From Oryzias latipes (Eukaryota > Chordata > Actinopteri > Beloniformes > Adrianichthyidae): a stretch of DNA of 64,000 nucleotides. The DNA is taken from contig NC_019865.2 in NCBI RefSeq assembly GCF_002234675.1, positions 1,523,958 through 1,587,957 of the forward strand, written 5' to 3'. Below the pieces are notes generated by a model that was given only the letters and a program-made list of their open reading frames with translations, had not been told where the DNA came from and searched no databases. Each line of letters starts with the position of its first letter. Within the stretch, counting starts at the first letter, position 1. The translations under genes and the position numbers were made by a program. Positions 33,737-44,400 of this stretch are shown piece after piece.

Positions 33737-36700
33737 GGTGATGCTGCTCCAGCGAGGCGCTCCTACCAGACTGGGACGGGACTTTCAGGCTCTGGATGAA
33801 CCCCGGCACGGTGGAAGTGTGAATCCCCGATCCGGGCGTTCGCAGTATTAGGCTGGTTCCGCCTGTCATGTGACCAGAACACCCTGTGCCCACAGGAACA
33901 CGCCCCGATGTCATGGGGACCTGAAATGTGTCTGGGTCTATTCTGGGATGTCAGAGTGTGCCCAGGACTCCACGGAGATATGGGCATGCGGGTATCAAGG
34001 CAAATGGGTTATGTAACATCCAGACAGCAGCAGCACAAGCTGCAGAGGATCTTCTTACTGCAAATGTTCCCCACATACCTGTCCAAAGCACAGGTGAAGA
34101 AGCAGATAGCTTTGTTGTCGTCATGGACCGAACCTCAAACAGTTTAAAATAATCGACCTGGAATCCCAGATCTACATTTTCATTTTTCCTACCCCTCTGG
34201 TTGACAGAGAGGACGTTTTCAAAGACGCTGCAGGCCAAACCAGAGAAAGACTTTGATCAACTTGACATGTTCAGGCGCTGATCTGGAAGAGGAAAGTCTT
34301 GAACAAACTGGAAGAGAAGAAAAACAAACTGTAGAATCCAAAAGGTTGGATTTGTTCCCAGCAGAAAGATTCAACTCACCTGAAGAGGCGGACAGCAGGA
34401 ACAAACTGAAGCTTAACGAGAAAACTTACTGAGGTCTGACCTGCAGCAACACAACCGGTGCAATAAAAAGTTTAGAAAAGTCAGATGTTTCCTCAAAAAT
34501 CTGTACATAAAACTCCAGTGGATAAACAACCGTCACATTTCAATTCAATTCATCAAAAAATAAAGTAGATTTCAAAATGAAAATGTCAGATAAAGGAAGT
34601 GAAAACACATGAAATGTTTCTTAACAAGACGTGAACATCTGGCTGCAGCTGCATTGAGACACTGGATCCGTTTTCCAGCCAAGCCTTCTTCTGTTTCGGC
34701 TTTAGCACAACGACTAAACAGGAAGTTCCAGGTTAAAATCCCGAACAGCTTTCCTCTGTATGATTGGTTCCTTATGTATTAGTTTGGTGTGGAACTGCCT
34801 TTAAATGGAATCTGTCTTTTAACTGCAGCAAAATATGAACGAAAAGGAGAAAAATGATGTGGCAATTCAGCGTATATTTGACCAAGACTCGCCAAATAAA
34901 ATCAATTGACTCTCAGTTCAGAACTGAGAAAACCTCTTGAAGGAGAAGTGAAACATCGTAAATGAATAAAGAAAAACCCACTGCTAGTTTTTAAGAAAAA
35001 TACAATTTTAGGGATAAAGACGTGGCGGTAGTAACATCAGCTGTCCCTCGGTTCTGTTTGTGCTTCTTGAGGACATCTATTTTTAGGGAATGTGATCCTA
35101 AATGTCAAAGCTCCTCCTAAAGTCTAACTAGTTAAAGCGATCAAGTTAGAGACGCTCGTCAGTCAGCAGAGTCGGCAAAAACCAAAATACCTGGAGGAGA
35201 TAGATACTTTCAGATACTTTCAAGGATTCTTCAGGAACTTCTCAGCAGCGCCTTCCTGACATGTTTCACTGCTGATGTCTTTACATCTCAGTGGAACCTC
35301 AACATGTTTTGGTACATTCACGCTTCAGATCTCCTGTTTTTGGAGTCCTCTGCGTTCTAAGATGTCCAAGAAAACTGAGCACCAACAGTCTTTCTTCGTG
35401 GTTCAGTAGAACAGACGGGTTTTCAGTGAGGAGCTGGACGCTCCACCACAGCAGCAGCAGCATTAGGACTGGGGTTTGAGCAGCTCGCTCCTCTCGTGTT
35501 TCTGCGACCATCATCATCCTCTGCTCTGGAGGCTCTTCTGGGAGGTCTGAAATCACACGATGAAGGTGCGTTTATGTTCAGCGGTGTCTTCCTGATCGGC
35601 TTTCAGGGAAACCCCAGCTGAAGAAATGCTCTGCGTGACGCCTGAACAACATGTTTCAGCAGAAAGAAGCTCCTGAAAACAGCCTAAAAGAAACAGAATG
35701 GCAGCGTTTCAGCAGCATTGACTGTTGTCGTAGCAACATTAGAGTTACTTTGGTTTGTTCATGTAACCCTTGTTCTATCCTAGGCACTTTAACGTTGGGA
35801 GTTGGGTCATCTAGACCCACTAGACAGAGCTCTGAACCTCATTTCTTCAATGATTTGTGATCTTCACTGGTTTTCATGGATTACATGAAATCTTTCCACC
35901 TTTATCATGGTAGGGAGAACACCTCAATGGAAGGATGGGGTCATGTGGACCCCATAAGATAGCACAAGGGTTAAAGTGAACACGGCTCTTCCATGTTTTA
36001 GTTCCTGTTAAATTTGGAAAACACCCGTCCAAAAAGAATCTATTCTGCTGAAAAATAAGCAGATGTTTTGAGTAGAAGGAGGAAATTAATCCAACTTTAT
36101 TTGACCATCATTACATTCAGTGGATTCATTATATGTTTTTGTGCATGTTTGTCTATGTGCAAATATGTCTATTTGCGATTTGGAGCCAATGCAGTCTTAA
36201 GAAGATAACACCAATTTAAATACATATATGAAAAAATGTTGTAAATAGATGGGATATATCTATTTATTTTCATTTTGATTTTTGAAATATTTAATCAATG
36301 TGTCTGTTAAACGATTAATGAACCAATCAATCAACATAAAAGCCAGCTAACCAATGAATGAATCAACCAACCAACATCCAATCAATTCATTAGTCAATCT
36401 ACAATAAATTCATGTATAAAACAACCAATCAATCAAACTTTAGTCTTAATAAAGCAAAGCAGTGCCGAGTATTCAGGCTCCGTGTGATTTTTAGAGGAAT
36501 TCTTAGCGGCCGCGATGGAAACAGGAAGAGAATCGTCCCAATTCTGCCAGCAGAACGTGCTAAACCAGAATGCAGAAGGAGAGAAAAAGCCCGAGATCTG
36601 ATCACAAACTTGCATTTTTGCTTCTGTTTCCCACCATAAGAAGAAACTAAACGTCGACTCATATTATCAGGGAGATGTGGGTCACTGTTTGATGTTTGGA

Positions 36701-37236
36701 GGAACAAAGAAATTCCTGAAAGTTGTAGAAGGTTTTGGAAATTCTCACCATTTTCTAGAGAATTGCAGCTTGTATTTCATACATCAGGTTTTTCACTGAG
36801 ATTTGTTGGTATTGTAAATGTGAAACCCTTCTTTTTCAAACGTGCGTGAGTCTGTTGTTCCATTTTCCTGCCAGAACCTCATGTGAGATCTCTCTGCAGA
36901 GATCTGAACTTCATCCGCGTGATCTCCGGCATGTTTTATGCCAATGGGCTCAGATGGGTGGGGACCGGAAACTGTCCAAAGTGGTAGATGCCTTTAAGAA
37001 TGTTAATAGGTCTTATCGCCTCAGTCTTCCTCTCAGCCAGCGTGCAGACACGCCGCAGCGTCTGACTGAAGCGCACTGCAAGGTAGCGTTAACCAGGACC
37101 ATGACTACTATAGTACTTTGGGAGAGTTACTTGGAGTATTTAACGACTACTAAGTACCACAGACCAAAGTGAAGGAGGCTGATTCGGCTGTTTCCTCTGC
37201 TTCAACAGGCTGCATGTCCTCAGAGTTCGAGATAGG
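33737..37236. other. Divergent spacer between AMPD1 and the RASSF gene
   Basis: It should contain the AMPD1 promoter (minus strand, right of 33,736) and the promoter and any 5'-UTR exon of the RASSF gene (plus strand). I see no clear TATA box, CpG island or coding exon. An AACCAATCAATCAA-rich stretch lies at 36,320-36,430 and a small TTAA-type MITE at 35,767. I looked for NRAS exons here and found none. Confidence 0.5.
35767..35970. mobile_element. 204-bp MITE with CCCTTGTTCTATC ends and TTAA-type target
   Basis: The left end CCCTTGTTCTATCCTAGG and the right end GATAGCACAAGGG are inverted repeats. The flanks are GTAA and TTAA, consistent with a TTAA target (piggyBac-like or Kolobok-like) with one later mutation. 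No coding capacity is present. Confidence 0.65.
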
Positions 37237-38684
37237 ATGGAAGTGAAGGTCTTTGTGGACGGCGTCCCACGCGTGGTCTGTGGAGTCACACGGGAAACAA
37301 CCTGCCAGGAAGTGGTCCTGGCGTTGGCCCAAGCCCAGGGTACGTATAGCCGCTCTCTGCGTGCAGACCCACCTCATGCCAAGACCTGACCCGGATGCCT
37401 GCTGTTCCAGGTCAGCCGGGCCGATACATCCTCAGGGAGAAATTCAAAGACTTCGAGCGGTGCATGACGCCTGACGAACGCCCTCTGGAGACCCTGGAGA
37501 AGTACGGCGAGCAAGCCAAGGAGGTCCAGCTCACGCTTCAGAGCAGCGGGTCCACCGTTTGGGATGAAATGGGGAGAAGAGCGGGCAGGTATCAGCCCTG
37601 TCCCCCAATGAGAAGGAAAGAAGTGGGAGCTAAGATGAGGAGGGGCAGCGGATCCGTGATTCTACAGTGCCAAAGTTTGCCGCTGTTGTCATGTAACCGA
37701 CAGGAAGCCGAGCAGAAGCAGAGCGACCCGAAGAGACCCAAAAGGAAGTCTCTGACGCTCATGGAAGAAGCCAAGGAGTGGCTGGAAAGCTTAGGGAAAG
37801 GCAAAGCCTACAGCACTGCCGGAGACAAGGAACACAGGAAGAAGGCCGAGAAGAAGAAACGGGGCTCTTTGGATGTTCTCCTCAGTGTTCAGAGAGACCT
37901 CCAGAGTCAAAGCGCCAGAGGTCAAAGTTCAAGGTCAGACGTGGACCATCAAACACCACGCTGCGTTGGAAATCCGTCAAAAGAAAAAGATGGGAAGAAA
38001 GATGCAAGAAAAATAGCCGAATCTGACTTTGGAAGAGCAAGTTTTGCCCCAGCAGAAGATGAGAAGAACTTTCTGAGAGAAACCATAATCTATCAACTGT
38101 TGCATCTGCAGGATCTACAGGCCCAAACGCGTCAGACAGAGAAAGAGATTTCTGAGTTAGAGGACAAACAGCGAGCCAGAAAAGCCCAGCAAGAAGCGGA
38201 AGACCAACGAGCCGCAGAGGAGCAGCGGCAGATCCAGTTCTGGGAGAACCAACTGAGAGCAGAGGACGTCTGCGAGAAAGACCTGCAGCGCCACTTCCTA
38301 GACTTGAAATCCAAAGCTGCCGAGATCAGAGCCAAACTGGAGGAGTACAGGCGTAGAATCCAAGGGCTGGACTTCTGCGTGGGTCTGAACGGCGGCGGCG
38401 CCCGGGAGGAGGTGGCCTCAGAAGCTGCTGCCAGTCCTCCACCGGATGCCCATCAGCTGCCATCTGGACCAGATGCAGATCTCAACAGGAAGCTCCCACC
38501 CACTGAGGACTTCAAGCCCCCCCAGGCTCCCAACCAGATAAGGGAGCGGCGGCTCACAGGACCCACTGAGCTGAAGGAGTGGTGGACGCGTTGGTCCGAG
38601 ACCCAGAACCTTCAGGCAGAGAGCCAGAGGAAGGTGATCCACCGCTCTGAACTCACCATCTACCTGGGAAGCACTAAGGTGTAG
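37237..38684 (+). CDS. N-terminal RASSF family protein (RASSF7/RASSF8-like)
   Basis: N-terminal RASSF proteins carry an amino-terminal Ras-association domain and a C-terminal coiled coil, and act in cell-adhesion, mitotic and Hippo/JNK signalling. Two coding exons, 37237-37339 and 37411-38684, join in phase to 458 aa. The RA domain (residues about 1-80) shows [34 protein letters not shown] and GRYILREKF. The middle part has the family string PKRKSLT and a following LGKGK. The C-terminal half is a coiled coil rich in E/Q/R, with [17 protein letters not shown] and [19 protein letters not shown]. It is shorter and more diverged than RASSF8. The fish-specific RASSF11 group is a serious alternative, so I give no symbol. 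A start at 37237 is favoured because it begins the RA domain. Confidence 0.82.
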
Positions 38685-38826
38685 AGTCCTGTGGGGCGGG
38701 GCTCCTTCCCTGCACACGGGGAGTTTTCAGTTCCAAAAACCTGACTTCTGCTGTAGCTAACGTGTATACGCCCAGCAATATTCTTCTCTTTTCTAACAGT
38801 CAGCCTGCAGCACGGAGCGTGCACGT

Positions 38827-38960
38827 TTGATTTGATTTGATTTTTGATTTGAATCTGTTTATTTCAAGCCATCAAAGCAAGAATAATGCACAAAATAAAA
38901 CAATCTGCAGTCATACATTCATACAGAGACGTGTCAAATTTAGGATAATTACACATTAAA
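38827..38960 (+). repeat. TTTGATTTGATT repeat and interspersed-repeat tail
   Basis: A short TTGATTTGA tandem is followed by GAATCTGTTTATTTCAAGCC and an AATAAA at 38894-38899. The AATAAA may serve as the RASSF poly-A signal, 210 nt past the stop. The following 39,000-39,430 is AT-rich with nothing recognised, apart from a 27-bp string near 39,030 that recurs near 41,684. Confidence 0.45.
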
Positions 38961-39439
38961 TCAAAGATTATATAATCCCACCCCTGTACTACCATAACCA
39001 TTTATTACATGATTTATCATTATCCAGTTCAGAACTAAGAATCTTTAAGTACCATTAATCACATGACAAACATGAATTAATAATGTAAAAATAGACATCA
39101 CTATTTTAGAAAGATCCGTTATCAAAAATATGTGCAGGTTATATTCATAAGAAAAATCCTGACTATGATAAAAAATAAGACTTTTTCAGAAAAAATAGAC
39201 CTAAATCCTCACAGTATATGCAGATCAAGTATCAAAAGTTAAAAATATGTGCAGATTATTTTTCATTAGAAAAAATCCATTTTTGGAGCAAGTGAAGTGA
39301 TGTAATTAGAGATCAATCATTTGAACCATCTTCAATAATTGACTAAGCTATTTTATTATTATGAGGTAATGTTGTGAAATAAAAGGGTCCAGGGGGGTTG
39401 AAAACATAAATATCTGTATGACATGCCTCCTTCTACAAA

Positions 39440-39610
39440 TGTTCACTACCACCTGTCGCCCACAGCATGAACGAGGAAAAGTGTGCATGAACCTTTTTCC
39501 TCCGTGGGATCACTGAGCGGTCTATGGAGCGGGTCACCTGCGTGTGCCGTACAGGTTTAACCACTTTTCACCAGCAGACGGCCCGTATCCACCTGTAAGG
39601 AGGGTGTTAG
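39440..39610. repeat. Dispersed repeat, matching 48,030-48,190
   Basis: GGTCACCTGCGTGTGCCGTACAGG-like sequence and AGACGGCCCGTATCCACCT correspond in order to 48,120-48,178 (GGCCACCTGCGTACAGGTT, AGACAGCCCGTATCCACCT). The class is unknown; no terminal repeats were defined. Confidence 0.6.
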
Positions 39611-39649
39611 AACCATCAGAGACCTGGACAGAGTGTGACGTCATCCACA

Positions 39650-40095
39650 GAAAATTACTTCCAGCTCCAGCATAATGAGGTCAATTCAGTGGATATTTTT
39701 CGCCATCCGGACGCCACGTTGGAGTCAGACGGTCTCAGTAAGCAGTGATTGGCCCGAGTTGGTCTGAGTTTCTCTTTTAACCAGTCAGAAATGAGATTTT
39801 TTTTGCTCACCTTTCCCACTTGAAAACGGGCTTGGGAGAATTGGTCAAAGGTTTTGAACGCTGAACATTGGGGCCAGCAGGCTCCGCCTACTTTTACTGA
39901 TTGGTCAGTTTATAAACTACGGAAAAAATATTATAAAAAATGAGGATTATGAAGATGTCAGATCCAGAATGGTCCTTCTGACCAACAGAATATCAACCGT
40001 TTATTTCTCTATGGGAGTTTGGCTTCTTGGAGCCACTTCCTGTTTGGAATGCCAGGGGGAGGGGCCACTCAGTCCAGTTCTCATATACAGCCATT
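39650..40095 (+). repeat. Dispersed repeat of unknown class, copy B
   Basis: This is the best match to 1,240-1,695 across about 400 bp, with indels. An extra left part (TTCCAGCTCCAGCATAATGA) is shared with the 53,950 copy. It lies in the spacer between the RASSF gene and the 3' end of CSDE1. Confidence 0.65.
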
Positions 40096-40151
40096 AGTGA
40101 CATCTGATGTGTTGTTTTAAATAAAAGCAAACAACTCATTTTCATAAAACC

Positions 40152-41419
40152 TTTATTCAATTGTTTCATTCAAGACCATAAATGAAAAAAACAAAAAAAA
40201 GACACAAGAACCTCTGAACGTCATCCAACCAAAACCCCATGAAGTCCAGAGGAAGGAGTTTCTGCTGTAGGTCATCGTGCAGAGGAACATCATCTCTCTA
40301 GAGCAAAAACTAATATCCTAATTTCAAAAGCTGATCTTTTTTTTTTTTACTTTTTTCCGTTAAATTAAATTTATTATATTTGATCTTTTTATTAGAAAGA
40401 AAACAAAAAAAAAAAGCACACATTACATACAGTATAGATGAACCCACATTTCTGGGATGCATATAGCAATATTTCTACTGGGGGGGGCCACCTTAAGATT
40501 GTTCTGAATATGTTGGTGGTGTGCTAGGAACAGAGGAGACATCTTACTTTTATTTTGATTTTTATTTAACTTTGCTATTAATAGGCACCTTATTTGTAAC
40601 GTTCAATATAGCAGACTGAGTTTCCGAAAAAAACAAAAAAAAAAAGATGTGCAGAAATGAAAAAGAGTATAAAAGAATCGCAAATATAAGATGCAACGAG
40701 GAATTCTGCACCTGAAAGAGAAAAAACCGCTAAGGGACGGGGAGGGGAGGGGGGCACGTCAGCATCAAGTATAGCAACTACTTTGACACCCCCCCCAGAC
40801 ATAACTCCATGCTTTTACTTCAGCTCTTCAGTCAAGCATTTAAAACTGCTCAAAAAAGCGAGCAGAGGAGAGTCCCGGCGTCCCGACGGAGCCGACGCCC
40901 ATCTACGCATTGTGTAGGAAAGCTCCAGTTTGATCAAATACTTGAGGTTTCCGTGAGTGAAACAGCATGAAGGACATTAATGGAGCGGGGTGGGGGGGTC
41001 CACGGACCGATTACAGGTGCAGAATTCCAGACAGAGCCTGGTCGAGAGGTCAAGACACGGAAAGCCAGTCGTCACGCCAATTTGGAAAAAGACAAACTGA
41101 AACAAATCCCTCAGCCACACACACTTAACCTCTGGGGAACATGACACACACACACACACACAGACGCACACTCTCAGGAACCCACGGAGGCTGCAGTGGG
41201 GTACTACCGATTCAATCATGGGTGGGAGGTAGGGAACGGTGGAGGAGCGAGACGAGTTCCCTCACAGGGATGCATAATGGCCAAACGGACACGCCAACGG
41301 CTGCATGTGTGCGCACGTTTGTGGGTTAGCTGATGTGCAAGCATCAAATCAAATTCCAGTTTGTGCTGCTGGAGCCTGCGAGGACAGCGGCCAAGCACAG
41401 ACGCAGCGGGAGCCTCCGC
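40152..41419 (-). other. csde1: Probable CSDE1 3' UTR
   Basis: AATAAA signals on the minus strand occur at about 40,561-40,566 and 40,152-40,157, 0.85 and 1.26 kb past the CSDE1 stop. Either could end the transcript. The stretch has poly-purine tracts and a CA-repeat (about 41,143-41,161). It holds no credible coding exon. Confidence 0.5.
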
Positions 41420-44400
41420 TCAGTCGATCACCCCCGGCTGGCGGGTTTTGCGTTCCACGCTGAAGCCCTGAGGGAGAAGAGGGAGAAGATGTCAGATCCT
41501 GGAGGCTATGTCTGAGCGTCTTTGCACCTTCAAGCTCAACTCTTGGGTCCATCGCTCGACCATAAATACAGACGAGTGCTGGCGTCAAGGTACGGCTAAG
41601 CCGGACACGAATTCCTCCTCCCACTGAACATTTGTCCAAAAGTCTGTTCATAGACCTGCCGCTCCTGCCGTGTGTTACCGGTTCAGAACTAAGAATCTTT
41701 AAGTACCAATGATCTACTGACCAAGCTGATTTATTTTAAAGAGCGCTACAACAACATCGAAAATCCCGCCTCCATGTTCGGGTTCATGGCATCGTTCAGG
41801 GACTCTGCCGGTACGGTGAGCTTCACCGTCTGCGTACCAGACCCGTTCAGCGCTACTTCCACCTCTGTCCCAGTTTGACGAGTCGTCCCGCGTCAGTGGA
41901 GGAGGGGAAAAAATAAAAATATATTCAGGAGAACGATCAGATTCTCCTCTGTGTTGTTTTTAGACTCCACCCACTAATCGCATCATCAACGCGTCACAGG
42001 CCAAAGCCGAGTTCCTGATTGGTTGATGTGATTTGAATAATTCACCAAAGTTAAGGTATTTGAAATCTGGAAACATGCCCCAAAAACACGCCGTGACTGG
42101 AGAATTCCTCCACAGCTGACGCCCAACGTGACGCAGGAAACGAGAAACTGGACGCCTCCGCCGCGCGACGGGAACGCAGCGTCAGAGGTCGCTTACCTTT
42201 GAACTGTCCGGACCACGAGGCTGTCTCAGGATGACCAGACGAGGAGCGCTGGCGTCATCAAGAGTGATGCTCTTCAGCCGGTTCACCAGGCGGTCTGGAC
42301 GCGGCGTCGCCACCGGCTTAGCCCCCTCGCTAAAAAAGAACGGGCGTGAGGAAAGTTGTACAAGACGAGCTGGAAACCCCAGCTGTAACCCCGGTGGTCA
42401 TTCCCGCCCTCACCTGACTCGGCGCACGTTGCACGCGCTGCACTTTCCCGTGCGTTGGTTCAGAACCACGGAGAACTCCACCTCGTCGCCCGTCTGGAGC
42501 TCCAGGCCGTCCAGCACCTCTTTGACGTGGAAGAACAGCTTTTTGCTGTCGCCCACCTCGTACGTAATGAATCCAAACTGCAGGAGGGGAAACGAGCCCA
42601 CGGCTTAAACCTGCGGCGCCGGCGGCAACGGCTTAGCCAGAGAAATCAAGCATACCTGGTCCTTGACACACTCCACCACAGCCCGGCGCTGGGGAACCAC
42701 ATTACACGCCATCTTCTGGCCAGTTTGGGAAACCGTGCAAACCTGGAACTTTACAAATTCTCCCTTCTGCAAACAGTCTCCCTTGTTTGCCATTCCCATA
42801 ATTCCAAAGGGGTAAGACGGTCCTTTTCCTCCAGCTGGGCAAAACAAAATAAAAACAAAAAATAATAAAAAGAGTGAAAAGGAGGAAGTTGGAATGACAG
42901 AAGCTGCTCTAGCAACACCGACCGTCATCTATGACTTCGATGAGGCCTTGATATTCGGCCTGGGAGGGGTCCACGCTGCGGATGGGACGGATCACTTTTC
43001 CTGTCAGAATTGTTGTCCCAACATCCTCGCCCGTCCCGTTCACTAAAAAATAAGAGAGAACTTTCATTGAGTGATCAGAACCTTTTAAATGGATGTTATG
43101 AATGAATGAAACCTTCAGGTACCTGCAGCCACTTTGGTGACCTTTTCAGCACTGACTTTGTTTCCTTTTCCCTTTGACAGACTGTACTCCACAGTGTCGC
43201 CCAGATCCAGATTATCCAGATCTCCACACATTTCACTGAGGATTAAACACATCTGGGTGTAAAAGATCTTTGCAGGTGGCGTTCACCGATTTAGTCCTAC
43301 AGAGCAGCGGCCCTCAGCCTTTTCAGGCCACAAGCCAAAGTGGATCTTTAATTTATTATGCGCTTCCGGAAAATCGATTTTTCAAATTATAGCGCTTCTA
43401 TGTGACACTTTGCTTATAGAGCAAAGTCTGTAGACGTCTTATAGATGATGGAGATTCACTGAAAGTTGTTTCTGATTTGTAAGACTTCATTAAAAAGACA
43501 GACAGTTGTTTTAAAGAAAGCTATTTCCACACCAAAAACTTATTTTTCATGGCAAAAATGAATCATTTGTTTTGTTTGATAAATGCTGTTTGATTAAACA
43601 TTTCTTTTCAAAACAAAGGGAGTATTTTCTGTGCTTAAGTTTCCTCACAAGTGTTAGTCTTTAGTTTTGACAAGTTTCCACAAATCAGCAACTTTATTTT
43701 ATTTAATCTTCTTTCTCTGTAAAAGATTTGCAGCCAATTTAAACCCAAACTATATGCAAGAACCATTAAAAGGCAATTTAGCTTTCCCCTTAAATGTCTA
43801 AGTTGTCACCTTTTAATAAATAAAGGTGACATAAAACATTACATTTTTCTAAATACAATATTCAACAGTGAATGAAACTTATTAGCATACGTGTAACATT
43901 AGAGAGTCAGTTGCTGCATTTTATGCGGAGCGTCTCGGTACTCTGAAAAGGGTGTGGCAATAAATCCAAATCAAAAGGAAAAAGATTCTGGTTCTGGTCC
44001 GTCAATAGCAGATGTCTTTTCCCTGAAGTCAGAGACTCTTCTTCTGTTTCATTGGTTGCTGTTTTCTCCCCAAAGAAACACGTTTTAATGAACTGTTAGC
44101 CTTGTTTTCCAGAATCAGAAACTAAAAATAAAAAAGGGAATAATTGAAGTTACCGTATGAACTTTGACCCGTGGACCGGGAGTTGGGGTCTGAACGCTCA
44201 CCTGTAGTGGAAAAAGATTTCCTGGTCGTGATTCGCCGTTTCAATGAAGCCAAAGTTGTCTTTGAGCGCAGCCACGAATCCGTGCAGTCTCTTGGCGTTG
44301 GAGCCGTTTCGGTTCAGGACCCTGATGGAGACCGCGCTCTGCTGGCCGGTTCGCTTCACCTCGTTGATGGAGAACTCCACCTGGAGGACCAACATTCGTC

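Noticed and set aside
35291..35860. Possible exons between AMPD1 and RASSF, including NRAS
   Set aside because: None contains small-GTPase motifs such as the P-loop or DTAGQE, and no paired splice sites were seen.
37588..37702. Extra intron in the RASSF second exon (GTATCAG...CGACAG)
   Set aside because: The donor is phase 2 and the acceptor needs phase 0, so removal would break the coiled-coil frame.
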